This document shows positions 43,911 through 53,491 of a stretch of 64,000 nt of DNA, piece after piece. The notes below the pieces were generated by a model. It saw only the letters and a list, made by a program, of their open reading frames with translations, searched no databases and had not been told where the DNA came from. The translations under genes and the position numbers were made by a program. How positions within the stretch are numbered: position 1 is the stretch's first letter; each line of letters starts with the position of its first letter. Origin of the DNA: JAJYKC01 sp035545735. GTDB lineage: Bacteria > Acidobacteriota > Terriglobia > Bryobacterales > Bryobacteraceae. The DNA lies in the NCBI GenBank assembly GCA_035545735.1, contig DASZXS010000050.1:1-64000 (forward strand). The letters are read 5' to 3'.

Positions 43911-45056
43911 ATGGGTTTCGAAAACGTTGTAGAAGAGGAGTCGCTGCCGCTCTGGGAGCACCTGCGCGATCAGTTTCCGGTCACCCGGAACCTGGTGTAC
44001 CTCAACCATGCTTCGATTGCTCCGCTTTCCAAGCCGGCGGCGGACGCCATGATCTCATTTTCGCGGGACGCGCTCTTTCACGGTTCCCTTCACTACCCGA
44101 AATGGCTCGAAGCCTATGAAAGGGTGCGGCGCGGCGCGGCGCGCATGCTACACGCCGAAGCCTCCGAAATCGCCCTGATCAAGAATACCTCGGAAGGCAT
44201 TTCCACCGTCGCAACCGGAATCGCCTGGAAACCGGGCGACCGTATTGTGGCTTTTTCCGAAGAGTTCCCCGCCAACTTTCTGCCGTGGAAGCGGCTGGAG
44301 GCAAAGGGAGTTACTGTCGAATGGCTTTCGGTGGCCGATCCCCTCGAACGCGTCGAGCAGGCAGCTCGCGGCGCCCGGCTGCTGGCCATTAGCTATGTAC
44401 AATACATCAGCGGCTTTCGCGCCGATCTGAAATCGATCGGAGAGATCTGCCGCCGCCACGATGTTTTCTTCTTTGTGGATGCGATTCAAGGCCTGGGGGC
44501 CTTTGCGCTCGACGTGCGCGCGGCCCATATCGATGCCCTGGCCGCCGACGGGCACAAGTGGCTGCTCGGTCCCGAAGGCTGCGGGATTCTATATGTGCGC
44601 AAGGAGCGGTTAGACGAGATTGATCCCGTGGAATTCGGATGGACCAACGTCGCCGCTTACAACGATTACACCGCCAGCGATATGTCTCTTCGGCCCGACG
44701 CCGGGCGCTACGAGTGCGGCACGCTCAACACGGTCGGGTGCTTCGGGCTCGCGGCGGCCATCGAGTTTCTTCTGGAGGTGGGCATCCATAGAATCGCACC
44801 CGCGATTCACGCGCTCGCTGGCCAAATCGAAAAAGGCGTCCAGGCCAAGGGCTATCAGGTGATGCATCCCCGGACCTTGGAGACCGGGAGCGGAATTGTC
44901 AGCTTCCGGAAGCCCGGAGTAGACAGTCAAACGATTGTGGACCATCTGGCAAAGCAAAGGATCATCGTCGCCCAGAGACACGGGTGGATTCGCAGTTCCC
45001 CCCATTTCTATCTGAGCCCGAAAGAGATCGGCCGTGCTTTGGAGGCGCTTCCCTGA
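43911..45056 (+). CDS. Class V aminotransferase-fold PLP enzyme
   Basis: 381 residues from ATG 43911 (an in-frame TTG lies one codon earlier). The PLP Schiff-base Lys216 in A-A-D-G-H-K-W-L-L-G and the pyridine-N partner Asp190 in F-F-F-V-D-A-I-Q-G are intact. N-H-A-S-I-A-P-L near the start and N-T-S-E-G-I-S-T complete the class V fold. Relatives include cysteine desulfurases, selenocysteine lyases, isopenicillin-N epimerases and kynureninases. No Cys-containing active-site loop typical of SufS/IscS was seen, so epimerase- or lyase-like activity is as likely. The next gene starts 1 bp after its stop. Confidence 0.88.
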   Translation: MGFENVVEEESLPLWEHLRDQFPVTRNLVYLNHASIAPLSKPAADAMISFSRDALFHGSLHYPKWLEAYERVRRGAARMLHAEASEIALIKNTSEGISTVATGIAWKPGDRIVAFSEEFPANFLPWKRLEAKGVTVEWLSVADPLERVEQAARGARLLAISYVQYISGFRADLKSIGEICRRHDVFFFVDAIQGLGAFALDVRAAHIDALAADGHKWLLGPEGCGILYVRKERLDEIDPVEFGWTNVAAYNDYTASDMSLRPDAGRYECGTLNTVGCFGLAAAIEFLLEVGIHRIAPAIHALAGQIEKGVQAKGYQVMHPRTLETGSGIVSFRKPGVDSQTIVDHLAKQRIIVAQRHGWIRSSPHFYLSPKEIGRALEALP

Positions 45057-45057
45057 A

Positions 45058-46779
45058 ATGGCTTCGTTTTTTCGGATTTGCATTCGCCCTCCGGAACGGC
45101 GCCGCACCCGGTTCGCCGGTTTTCTGCTAACCACCGTACTTCTCTATCCATTACAGGCGGCAGAGAAATGGGTGGAGCTGGATAGCGGTCCCTTCCGCGT
45201 GATCTCCCCGAACGGCCGGGACAACGCCCAAATCCGTCTGGGTGAACTGGAGCAGTTCCGGTATGCCTTTGGGCTCGTGACCGGAGTGAAAGATCCGCAA
45301 CTGGTCTGGCCGTTAAAATTAGTACTCTCCAGAAAAGACTTCCAGGCGCCGGCGCTCTCCCGCGATGCCATCGTGGCTTCGGTCCCGGAATCGAGCCCCC
45401 TTCCGCCCGAATTTCTGGAGAAATTGACCGCCCTGTTCATCGGAGATAATCTGAAGCGCCTGCCGCCCGGTTTCGATGCAGGGCTGGTGGCTTTGTTTTC
45501 CACGCTCGAGAGCAAGGGAACGCATATCCGCATCGGGACGCCCCCGGCCGAACCCTCGGCGCGATCCGCCGGCTGGGGGCTCCTGCAAATGCTGGTCACC
45601 GACGAGAACACGCGCGGCGAAGTCCGTGTCTTCCTTTACAATTTGCAGCAGGGAGCGAGCATGGATTCTGCCTGCCGGGGCGCATTTCAAAAGCCCTATG
45701 CAGAAATACAGGCTCGTCTGGATCGTTATCTCAAAGCCGGCTCGTTTCCCGCCGCCGAATTCTCAGGCGCCGCGATCAGCCCCAAGCGCGACTTCCGGGC
45801 CGACGCACTGGACCAGAACGATGCCGGCCTGCTGCGGGCGGATATGGCGCTGGGGTCGGGAAGGGCTGACGCCGGCGCACTTTACCAGTCGCAGCACGGG
45901 CCGGAGTCGGATGCCGGAGCGGGTCTTGCGGCGCTCGCGCGGGAGGACAAGGCCGGCGCTCGCAAGAGTTTCGAAGCGGCCATCGCGCAAGGCGCAAAAA
46001 GCGCCCGCGCCTATCTCGAAATGGGAATTCTCGAAACCGATGTCTCTAAGAAGCACGCATACCTGACGCGGGCCATCGAACTGAACCCGCGCTGGGCCGA
46101 GCCGCATTACCAGATGGCGCTTGCCGCGAAAAATCCTGCCAACCAGGTGGCCGCCTTGCGCCTGGCGGTCTCGCTGGCGCCGCGCAACCTCGAATGGTGG
46201 CGCAAGTTGGCCCAAGCGGCCACTGCCGCGGGCGATTTCCCGGAAGCCGCCAAGGCTTGGACCGGCGCAAGCCTGGCCGCTCATGACGATTCCGAAAGGG
46301 CGCAGATACTCAAAGCGCGCGCGGATATGGAACATCAACGCTCCGACGCGCTCGATGCCGAGCGCAAGCGCCAAGCCGAAGAGGAAGCGCGTGAGCTGGA
46401 GCGGGTTAAACAGCAGACTCTTTCGGAGATTCGAGCGGCGGAGAACAAGGCGAACGACGCTCTCAACCGGGACGACTCCGCTCCCCTATCCAATCCTGTC
46501 CCCTATTCCGAGCTGGACCGCCAGGGCTCGAAATTCGAAGGCGTGGCGATCCACCTCGATTGCCGCACCAAATTCTCTATCCTTTCGGTCCGCGGCGAGG
46601 ACGGCCGCGTATCGAAGTTCGTAGTCGGAGATCTCTCCAGTCTTTCCACGGGCCGCGGAGGCTCCGTGCTATCCTGCGGGCCGCAAAAGTCTCCGCGCAG
46701 GATTGTGCTGGAATATCAGCCGCGGAACGATCGCAGGCTTGGCATCATCGGAGAAGTACGGACCATTCAATTCCCGTGA
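45058..46779 (+). CDS. Exported TPR-containing protein of unknown function
   Basis: 573 residues from ATG 45058, right after the preceding TGA. N-terminal signal sequence (R-F-A-G-F-L-L-T-T-V-L-L, cleavage near L-Q-A-A). The segment K-W-V-E-L-D-S-G-P-F-R-V-I-S-P-N resembles the opening of acidobacterial DUF1570-type proteins, though the zinc-protease HExxH was not found. TPR-like repeats lie at about 270-430, a Glu/Arg coiled coil at 440-480, and a small beta domain to the end. The GTG of the next gene overlaps its TGA stop. Confidence 0.7.
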   Translation: MASFFRICIRPPERRRTRFAGFLLTTVLLYPLQAAEKWVELDSGPFRVISPNGRDNAQIRLGELEQFRYAFGLVTGVKDPQLVWPLKLVLSRKDFQAPALSRDAIVASVPESSPLPPEFLEKLTALFIGDNLKRLPPGFDAGLVALFSTLESKGTHIRIGTPPAEPSARSAGWGLLQMLVTDENTRGEVRVFLYNLQQGASMDSACRGAFQKPYAEIQARLDRYLKAGSFPAAEFSGAAISPKRDFRADALDQNDAGLLRADMALGSGRADAGALYQSQHGPESDAGAGLAALAREDKAGARKSFEAAIAQGAKSARAYLEMGILETDVSKKHAYLTRAIELNPRWAEPHYQMALAAKNPANQVAALRLAVSLAPRNLEWWRKLAQAATAAGDFPEAAKAWTGASLAAHDDSERAQILKARADMEHQRSDALDAERKRQAEEEARELERVKQQTLSEIRAAENKANDALNRDDSAPLSNPVPYSELDRQGSKFEGVAIHLDCRTKFSILSVRGEDGRVSKFVVGDLSSLSTGRGGSVLSCGPQKSPRRIVLEYQPRNDRRLGIIGEVRTIQFP

Positions 46780-47243
46780 GCTCATTTGCGAAGCAGACGA
46801 CATCCTTGTTCCGCCGCTTGAAGGCGCTCGGCGACGAGATACGGCCGTTACGCGAATCGGATCTCGCCTTTTTAAGCGCGATCCAATCCACTTCCCCCGA
46901 AGCCGCGCAATGGAAGCCCGAGGATTATCTTCGATTTGATGCGCATGTCGCCGTGCGGCGTGGGATGCTGGCCGGCTTCATCGTCTCGCGCCCCATCGCG
47001 GAAGGGGAGCGCGAAATTCTGAACCTGGCCGTCCACCCGGATTTCCGACGCCGGGGAATCGCCACGTCCCTGATTGAAGCGGAATTGCGGCGCTGGCCGG
47101 GCGACCATTTCCTGGAAGTGCGCGAGTCCAATACCCCCGCGCGGAATCTTTACCGCGGCCTGGGATTCCGTGAAGCCGGGGTCCGGCCCGGGTATTACGA
47201 ATCCCCCCCTGAACCGGGTATTGTCATGAGGTTTTTTTCATGA
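46776..47243 (+). CDS. GNAT family N-acetyltransferase (RimI-like)
   Basis: 155 residues from GTG 46776, which overlaps the previous stop (GTGA). Acetyl-CoA-binding motif A is clear: L-N-L-A-V-H-P-D-F-R-R-R-G-I-A-T-S-L-I, followed by L-E-V-R-E-S-N-T-P-A-R-N-L-Y-R-G-L-G-F, which is typical of RimI (ribosomal protein S18 alanine acetyltransferase). A TsaB/TsaE/TsaD context, often next to rimI, is absent, so the substrate is open. The longer upstream frame overlaps the previous gene and is rejected. Confidence 0.85.
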   Translation: MSSFAKQTTSLFRRLKALGDEIRPLRESDLAFLSAIQSTSPEAAQWKPEDYLRFDAHVAVRRGMLAGFIVSRPIAEGEREILNLAVHPDFRRRGIATSLIEAELRRWPGDHFLEVRESNTPARNLYRGLGFREAGVRPGYYESPPEPGIVMRFFS

Positions 47244-47255
47244 TACCTTCACAGT

Positions 47256-47281
47256 GCAAAGGCCCTTCGGTGGTCCTTTGC
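47256..47281 (+). terminator. Hairpin after the GNAT gene, possible terminator
   Basis: GCAAAGGCCC (47256-47265), loop TTCGGT, GGTCCTTTGC (47272-47281); nine pairs and one mismatch. There is no T tract after it, so termination would be weak or Rho-assisted. Confidence 0.35.
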
Positions 47282-47381
47282 CGATGTTGAGCAATGTGCA
47301 GATATCTACCCACCGAGCCATTCACGACAAGCCCACATCAGACTCGGCGGCGAACATCCCTTTACAAGGAGACTGACACTG

Positions 47382-47600
47382 ATGGAGAACACGCAGGAAG
47401 AATTGCGGGCACATCTGATGCAGACGGACGAAGAGTTCCGGCGCTTGGTGACCCAGCATTATGAATATGATCGACTGCTGGAAGCCATTGAATCTAAAAA
47501 GCCGCTCACGCAGGTGGACGAAGAGGAGGAGCAACGTCTGAAGAAGCTCAAACTTCATTTGAAGGATCAAATGAACTTCATTGTGAGCCGTCACAGTTAG
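47382..47600 (+). CDS. DUF465 (YdcH-like) small protein
   Basis: 72 residues, charged and helical. E-F-R-R-L-V-T-Q-H-Y-E-Y-D followed by L-K-K-L-K-L-H-L-K-D-Q-M matches DUF465/YdcH, small helical-hairpin proteins of unknown role. AAGGAG precedes ATG 47382 by about 10 bp. It stands alone between hairpins at 47256-47281 and 47628-47659. Confidence 0.85.
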   Translation: MENTQEELRAHLMQTDEEFRRLVTQHYEYDRLLEAIESKKPLTQVDEEEEQRLKKLKLHLKDQMNFIVSRHS

Positions 47601-47627
47601 CGCAGATGTGCTGAAATCTGGATGAGA

Positions 47628-47659
47628 GAAACCCGGTTCGGTCCACCGAACCGGGTTTC
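47628..47659 (+). terminator. Strong hairpin terminator after DUF465
   Basis: GAAACCCGGTTCGG (47628-47641), loop TCCA, CCGAACCGGGTTTC (47646-47659): a perfect 14-bp stem followed by GTATTTCT, a weak T tract. It lies 28 bp after the DUF465 stop. Confidence 0.7.
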
Positions 47660-47714
47660 GTATTTCTGGCGACTTTTCGGGGGGTCTGGACACTAGCTTT
47701 CCGGGCCTGTCCCC

Positions 47715-50234
47715 GTGAAATACCCCCTCCTACCCGTCGCCGCCGCTTTTGCCTGTGGAATCTATCTGGAGCGCGCCGGCGGTTGGACGGGACGCGAAGC
47801 CGCCGTCGCGATCGCGCTCTTCCTTCTGCTGGCGTGTTTTGCAGAGTGGAAAGCGCCCCGGCTTTTTTGGGCCTGCTGCCTGGCGGCGGCGGCCTCCACC
47901 GGATTGGGTGTGGCCGTTCTGCATCACCCCCGGAAGGCGCCGGTTCTGGACGCCGCATCCGACGAGACGGTGGCTCTGGAAGGCTGCGTGGTAAGCCCGT
48001 CGACCTATGCCGGCGGGCGGGTGCAATTCACGCTGGAACTCGCGAGGCATGCGCGCGCCCGGGTGAGCGTCGTGGTCCGGCCCGGGGAAGCTCCGCCCGC
48101 CGTTTCCTACGGGCAAAGGGTCGAGGTCGAAGCCCGGGTTCGCACCCCCCGCAATTTCGAGAACCCCGGCGAGTTCGATTACCGCGGGTTTCTGGCTGCG
48201 CAGCAAATCTACTGGACGGCCGCCATGCACACCGGCAGCGTTCCGAGAGTCCTTCCCGGCCGTTGCGGATCCCGGGCGCTGGCGTGGATTTACGGCCTCC
48301 GCGGACAGGCCTTGGATCGCCTGGAAAAGCTCTACGCGGGGAACCCCTTCGCGGGGGGCCTGCTGGAGGCGATTCTTCTAGGGGAGAGACGGCGCCTGGA
48401 GCCGGACTGGCAGGACGATTTCCGGAAGGCGGGCACATACCATGTTCTCGTGGTCGCCGGATTGCACCTTGCGGCGTTCACGGCGTTCTGCTTCTTTCTG
48501 CTGCGCATGCTCTTCGTCAGCGAGATCTCTGCCCTGGCGCTCACCTGCGCGGCGGCCTGGATCTTCGTGGTCCTCACCGGCGGTGCTCCCCCCGTATTAC
48601 GCGCCGCCAGCGGCTTCAGCCTGTATCTGGTGGCGCGGTTTTTCTCGCGGCGCGGCCGGATTTTGAACCTGCTGGGCGGGATCGCCCTGGTCTTCCTTCT
48701 GATCGACCCTAGCCGGCTCTTTGACGCGGGCTTTCAGCTTTCTTTTCTGTCCGTTATGGCGATCGGAGCATTAGGAGCGCCTCTGCTCGAAGCAACTTCG
48801 GGTCCCTTTCAGAAAGGATTGCGAGGCATCTCCGAACGGGCCCGCGATCTTCGCCTGCCGCCCGCGACAGCGCAGTTTCGGGTCGAACTCCGGCTCTTTG
48901 CCGAGACGCTGGCGCTCCGGACGCGAATTCCTGCCGGCTGGGCGGAAAGAATCCTGGCGGCGGCGGCGCGCCTGGCGTTTGGAGCCTGGGAATTAGCCGT
49001 GATTTCGGCGGCGATTCAGGTCGGCCTCGCCTTGCCAATGGCTTTGTATTTTCACCGCGTCGCCCTCGCCGGTATTTCCGCGAACGTGCTGGTGGTCCCG
49101 CTGATGTCGGTCATCGTGCCGGCCGGCTTCCTGGCCGTGATTACGGCGTGGCGCCCGTTCACTGCCGCAGCCGCCTGGCTGGTCGAGGCAGCCGGGGAAA
49201 TCAGCCTTTGGCACGCGCGGCACGGGCCGGATTGGCGCATCCCCGACCCGCCTCTCTGGCTCTCGGTGGCGTTCGTCGCGAGCTTGACACTGCTGGCTAT
49301 CCTGCTCGGGCTGACATCGCCCCGGGCCGCCCGGTTTCGCGCGGGCGCTCTGGTTCTGGTTCTTCTTCTGCTGGGCCTGCTCCTTTGGCAGCCATTTCCG
49401 CCCGCCGTGGAAGCCGGCAAGCTGGAGGTTGCCGCACTGGATGTGGGCCAGGGGGACAGCCTGCTGGTGAGCTTCCCGGACCGGCGTTTAATGGTAGTGG
49501 ACGCCGGCGGCATCCCTGCGTTTCCGGGAATGCCTAAACCCCGCCTCGACATCGGCGAAGATGTAGTCGCGCCGTATCTCTGGAGCCGGGCCATCCACCG
49601 GATCGACATCCTGGTGCTAACCCACGCCCACGCGGATCACTCCGGTGGGATGAATGCGGTGATCGAAGACTTCCGGCCCCGGGAACTCTGGACCGGGGCG
49701 AATTCGGACAACCCGTTCTGGGACTCCGTCCGCCGGCAGGCAGAGATCTACCATGTAAAGATTCGCAGCCTGAGGGCCGGACAAAATTTCGAAATGGGGG
49801 GTGCGCGCGTCGGTGTCCTGGCCCCGGCGGCAGACTACGTTCCCGGCGGCCAGCCCGCCAATGACGATTCACTCGTGCTGCGGGTTCAGTATAAGGAACG
49901 GTCCTTCCTGCTCACCGGCGACGCCGAGAGCGCGTCCGAGGACCGGATGCTCGCCGGCGGCCTGGTGGGCAAGGCCGACGTGCTGAAGGTGGGCCACCAC
50001 GGCAGCCGGTCCTCGACGACGGAACCGTTCCTGGACTCGGTCCGCCCGGCATTTTCCGTAATTTCGGACGGCGTGGGAAACCTGTATCACCACCCCAATC
50101 CCGGCGTGGTCCACCGTCTGGAGGATCAACACTCGGAAGTGCTGCGTACCGATCTGCTCGGCATGATCCGGCTCTCGACCGACGGTCACCGGATCGCGTT
50201 GGAGGTTTTCGACCCCGCCCAACGTCGCCGCTAA
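47715..50234 (+). CDS. comEC: ComEC/Rec2 family DNA uptake channel
   Basis: 839 residues with all three parts of ComEC: an N-terminal DUF4131 region (1-170), a multi-helix Competence domain (about 200-520, with G-L-L-E-A-I-L-L-G-E-R-R and H-V-L-V-V-A-G-L-H), and a C-terminal metallo-beta-lactamase domain (from about 570) with D-V-G-Q-G-D-S-L-L-V, T-H-A-H-A-D-H-S-G-G and V-G-H-H-G-S-R-S-S. It should carry single-stranded DNA across the inner membrane and probably degrade the other strand. No other com or pil genes are in the window. ATG at or near 47715 follows only a weak ribosome-binding site. Confidence 0.95.
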   Translation: MKYPLLPVAAAFACGIYLERAGGWTGREAAVAIALFLLLACFAEWKAPRLFWACCLAAAASTGLGVAVLHHPRKAPVLDAASDETVALEGCVVSPSTYAGGRVQFTLELARHARARVSVVVRPGEAPPAVSYGQRVEVEARVRTPRNFENPGEFDYRGFLAAQQIYWTAAMHTGSVPRVLPGRCGSRALAWIYGLRGQALDRLEKLYAGNPFAGGLLEAILLGERRRLEPDWQDDFRKAGTYHVLVVAGLHLAAFTAFCFFLLRMLFVSEISALALTCAAAWIFVVLTGGAPPVLRAASGFSLYLVARFFSRRGRILNLLGGIALVFLLIDPSRLFDAGFQLSFLSVMAIGALGAPLLEATSGPFQKGLRGISERARDLRLPPATAQFRVELRLFAETLALRTRIPAGWAERILAAAARLAFGAWELAVISAAIQVGLALPMALYFHRVALAGISANVLVVPLMSVIVPAGFLAVITAWRPFTAAAAWLVEAAGEISLWHARHGPDWRIPDPPLWLSVAFVASLTLLAILLGLTSPRAARFRAGALVLVLLLLGLLLWQPFPPAVEAGKLEVAALDVGQGDSLLVSFPDRRLMVVDAGGIPAFPGMPKPRLDIGEDVVAPYLWSRAIHRIDILVLTHAHADHSGGMNAVIEDFRPRELWTGANSDNPFWDSVRRQAEIYHVKIRSLRAGQNFEMGGARVGVLAPAADYVPGGQPANDDSLVLRVQYKERSFLLTGDAESASEDRMLAGGLVGKADVLKVGHHGSRSSTTEPFLDSVRPAFSVISDGVGNLYHHPNPGVVHRLEDQHSEVLRTDLLGMIRLSTDGHRIALEVFDPAQRRR

Positions 50235-50307
50235 GTAAAACTTTGGTAAGAAACAGGAACGGTATGCCAACTGCTGCTACCATGAAAGGCATCGAGGTAA
50301 CCGCGTA

Positions 50308-51885
50308 ATGCGCCATGGCGTTCTTCGGGCTGCTGGAATAACCTTCGCCCTTGGTTTGCTTTCTCTTCCCTTTGCCGCCGAGCAGGAAACGCCCAAGGAC
50401 GATATGCGTCCAGCGATTAAGAAATTCACGCAGGTTTACCAACTGGTAGAACAGAATTTCTCGGATAAGATCAACCCGGACGACGCCATTTACGATGGCG
50501 CCATCCCATCCATGCTCCACACGCTCGACCCGCATTCGAATTTTCTCGATCCGAAGGCGTATCAGAGGCTACAGGAAGAGCAGGCCGGGCATTACTTTGG
50601 GGTCGGAATGATGGTCGGCGAACCGGAAGGGAAAGCCGTTGTCATCTACCCGTTCGAGAGTTCGCCCGCGTTTCGCGCGGGGCTGCGTCCCGGCGACCAG
50701 ATCACTTCCGTGGACGACAAGAGCACCGTGAAGCTGGATGTGGAGGGCGTCTCGGCGCTGCTGAAAGGGCCCCAAGGCACCCAGGTAACCGTGCAAGTGA
50801 AGCGAAACGGCGCCGACCAGCCCCTCTGGTTCCATTTGACCCGCGCCGAAGTTCCTCGCGACAGCGTGAACTACTATTTCTGGCTCAAACCCGGCATCGC
50901 GTTCGTAAAAATCGATTCTTTCAACGAGAATACCGGCCGCGAGCTTGGCGACGCGCTGGCGAAACTCGGGGAGAGCGACATTCGCGGGCTCGTTCTCGAC
51001 CTGCGGAACAACCCTGGCGGAATCCTGCAGGAAGCGGTGGCCGTCTGCGATCATTTCCTGAAGAAGGGACAGGGTATCGTGTCCCATCATGGACGCGCCT
51101 CCGCCGAAGTCAAGTTTTCGGCGCGGCACGGGGAACGCAGCGCGGAATACCCCATCGTCATTTTGGTGAACCGCGGCACGGCGTCGGCGGCCGAGATCGT
51201 GTCGGGCGCTCTGCAGGATCACGACCGCGCGTGGATTCTGGGCGAGAAGACGTTCGGCAAGGGTCTGGTGCAGGCCCCCTATCCGCTCTCGGGCGATACG
51301 GCCCTCCTGCTCACCATCGCTCACTACTACACGCCCAGCGGCAGACTGATCCAGCGCGATTACACGCATCAGTCCTTCTACGATTACTACATGCGCGGGC
51401 CGGGCAAGGACAATTTGAAGGATGCGCGTAAGACCGATAGCGGACGTCAGGTTTACGGCGGGGACGGCATCACGCCGGACGAAGGTTTCAAATACCCGGA
51501 GGCGACGGGCCTCGAAGTCCAACTCACACGCGGGATGGTGTATTCATTCTTCGCGTGGAATTATTTTGGCCCGAAAGAGGCCACGCTGCCGAAAGACTGG
51601 CACCCGGACGACACCGTGCTGGCGTCGTTTCGCGCCTTTGCGTCCAAGCGCGGTGTACGCTCTACGGACGAGGAATGGAAGACAGCCGGCGAGCGCATTC
51701 GCGAGCGCCTGCGGGAAGAGCTTTGGATAACGGCGTTCAGCAAAGAGAAGTCGGACCGTCTGGCGCTCGAAAACGATCCGGAGGTGGCGCAGGCTGTCCG
51801 CTCCCTGCCCTCCTCGCAAGCGCTGCTGGCGCGGGCGATGGCGGTTGCCGAGCGCACGCCGCGCGCTGAAACCGTTACCCGCTAG
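50308..51885 (+). CDS. S41 family C-terminal processing protease
   Basis: 525 residues, signal peptide 1-23. A PDZ domain spans about 95-185 (Y-F-G-V-G and G-D-Q-I). The S41 catalytic serine is Ser293 in N-R-G-T-A-S-A-A-E-I and the lysine is Lys314 in G-E-K-T-F-G-K-G; L-D-L-R-N-N-P-G-G precedes them. A C-terminal extension of about 130 residues after the protease core is helical and has no known domain. The role is likely periplasmic tail-specific proteolysis. GAGGT precedes ATG 50308. Confidence 0.93.
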   Translation: MRHGVLRAAGITFALGLLSLPFAAEQETPKDDMRPAIKKFTQVYQLVEQNFSDKINPDDAIYDGAIPSMLHTLDPHSNFLDPKAYQRLQEEQAGHYFGVGMMVGEPEGKAVVIYPFESSPAFRAGLRPGDQITSVDDKSTVKLDVEGVSALLKGPQGTQVTVQVKRNGADQPLWFHLTRAEVPRDSVNYYFWLKPGIAFVKIDSFNENTGRELGDALAKLGESDIRGLVLDLRNNPGGILQEAVAVCDHFLKKGQGIVSHHGRASAEVKFSARHGERSAEYPIVILVNRGTASAAEIVSGALQDHDRAWILGEKTFGKGLVQAPYPLSGDTALLLTIAHYYTPSGRLIQRDYTHQSFYDYYMRGPGKDNLKDARKTDSGRQVYGGDGITPDEGFKYPEATGLEVQLTRGMVYSFFAWNYFGPKEATLPKDWHPDDTVLASFRAFASKRGVRSTDEEWKTAGERIRERLREELWITAFSKEKSDRLALENDPEVAQAVRSLPSSQALLARAMAVAERTPRAETVTR

Positions 51886-51893
51886 GGCAGCGA

Positions 51894-52538
51894 TTATTTC
51901 TCCAGAGGCTTTACCGCGATATCCCGGAAAACCATTGCGGAATCCTCCGCATGGTTCTGCAGGCCGATGTATCCTTCCGCTGGACGCGGGCCGCGGTCGG
52001 GCTCGTAGTTGTGTTTTTTCGGCGGAACCGGATCCCCCTCGACATAGTCGGTTACCTTCACCCCGTTCAGAGTCACGACGGTCCGTTTCCCGTCAAGCCG
52101 GATCTCCATCGTGTTCCACTCGCCGGCCGGCTTCTCCGGACGGGCAAGAGCTTTGGTGAGTGAATACAGAACTCCTGAGCACGAGTAATCGTCGGGCCAG
52201 TTTCCAATCTCAACCTCATAACCCCGATTCACCGGCATCCACGGTTCCACCGGGCGTGCGGGGATGCGGATGAAAACCCCGGAATCGTCGCTCGGATGCG
52301 TCATCCGGTACTCTACCCGCAGGATGGCATTGCCGATCTTCCGCCGCGTATACCAAAGCAGCCCCATTCCCCCCTTTGTTCGCAGCATCCCGTCTTGCAC
52401 GACAAAGCCGCCTTTCCCAACGTGCCGCCAGCCGTTGAGATCGTGTCCGTTAAACAAAGGAGTCCAACCATTTGCGGAGAATCCGGGAAACGGGCAAAGC
52501 GCCACGATGACGCAGTGGAGAACCCAGCGGCGAATCAT
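51894..52538 (-). CDS. DUF1080 (3-keto-disaccharide hydrolase) exported protein
   Basis: 214 residues, signal peptide 1-22. W-T-P-L-F-N-G-H-D-L-N-G-W-R and the following W-Y-T-R-R-K-I-G-N, D-D-S-G-V-F-I-R and W-N-T-M-E-I-R-L-D-G-K-R blocks define DUF1080, a concanavalin-like fold. Some members are now known to cleave 3-keto-glycosides, acting after an FAD-dependent 3-oxidation. Last gene of the ten-gene operon; its ATG overlaps the stop of the methyltransferase gene (ATGA). A GMC oxidoreductase and a Gfo/Idh/MocA dehydrogenase in the same operon fit a 3-keto-sugar route. Confidence 0.9.
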   Translation of the reverse strand: MIRRWVLHCVIVALCPFPGFSANGWTPLFNGHDLNGWRHVGKGGFVVQDGMLRTKGGMGLLWYTRRKIGNAILRVEYRMTHPSDDSGVFIRIPARPVEPWMPVNRGYEVEIGNWPDDYSCSGVLYSLTKALARPEKPAGEWNTMEIRLDGKRTVVTLNGVKVTDYVEGDPVPPKKHNYEPDRGPRPAEGYIGLQNHAEDSAMVFRDIAVKPLEK

Positions 52539-53491
52539 AGCGCACGCTCCCGGCCGAGCCCCAGGGCGGCATCTCGAATATAGGCGGCGTTACATCCGCA
52601 GCAGCCGCCAAGATACCGAATCCCCTCGGAGCGCGCCTTGGACGCAAAGTCGCGAAACAAGCCGCGAGGAAGCTGGATCGATTCCAGCGCGTCCGGAAAT
52701 TCGGGCAGGCGCGTGAAACATGGCATGGAATCGGGAGTCCGGAAAGCGGCCGGCTGAGCGGCGATGGGCACCCTGACAGCATCCCGCATACGCCGCAGAA
52801 TTCCCAGCATCCGCGCGGGCTCCTGCTCGCAATTGGCGCCCACGGCATCCGCTCCCGCGTCCATCATCACGCGGGCGCAGTCTTCGGGCGAATGTCCGTC
52901 CGCGCTTTCGGTTACCTTGGGACGGAATGTCATAGTAGCAATCACCGGGAGCGATGCCGTTTGCGCGCACGCGAGCGCGATCCGCATTTCTTCCAGGTGG
53001 AAAAACGTCTCGAGGATCAGGAAATCGACGCCGGCCGCCGCCAGCAAGCGAATTTGCTCAGTGAACAAGTCGCGAACATGGCCCGCCGCGGAGGGCCCCT
53101 CGCGCTCAAAGAGCTGCGTGCGGGACACGGAGCCGGCGACAAGGACGTCCCTCCCGGCAACTTCCCGCGCCAGCCGCACCGCGGCGTTGTTGATTTCCTC
53201 CGTCTGAGAACCGTATCCGGCGCGCGTTAGTTTTTCGCGCGTTCCGAAAAAGGTCAAGGCCTGCAGGACTTCGGAGCCCGCATTACGGAATTCCAGATGC
53301 AATTGCCTGAGTGCCTCCGGATGCTCGATCGCGACCTCGGGAGTAAACTGGCCGCTCCCCTTTCCCGTTCCGACTTTCTCGCGGCCCGACCCGCTATCGA
53401 CCCAACCTCTGCGCTCCAGTTCAATGAGATAGCCTCCGTCGCCAAGGACCACGGGCTGATTCCTCATTTTTTCGGTGATATTTTCACTCAT
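52535..53491 (-). CDS. Betaine-homocysteine S-methyltransferase-like enzyme
   Basis: 318 residues. Zinc ligands are present as Cys221 (G-A-N-C) and Cys297/Cys298 (G-G-C-C-G). Beyond the general homocysteine methyltransferase family, the N-terminus (G-D-G-G-Y-L-I-E-L-E-R-R-G), the T-P-E-V-A-I-E-H-P-E-A-L-R-Q-L-H block and the L-P-E-F-P-D-A-L-E region resemble eukaryotic BHMT more closely than MmuM or MetH, from memory. It should move a methyl group from a betaine or similar donor to homocysteine. It is translationally coupled to both neighbours (ATGA overlaps) and lies in the same operon as the Rieske oxygenase. Confidence 0.85.
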   Translation of the reverse strand: MSENITEKMRNQPVVLGDGGYLIELERRGWVDSGSGREKVGTGKGSGQFTPEVAIEHPEALRQLHLEFRNAGSEVLQALTFFGTREKLTRAGYGSQTEEINNAAVRLAREVAGRDVLVAGSVSRTQLFEREGPSAAGHVRDLFTEQIRLLAAAGVDFLILETFFHLEEMRIALACAQTASLPVIATMTFRPKVTESADGHSPEDCARVMMDAGADAVGANCEQEPARMLGILRRMRDAVRVPIAAQPAAFRTPDSMPCFTRLPEFPDALESIQLPRGLFRDFASKARSEGIRYLGGCCGCNAAYIRDAALGLGRERAL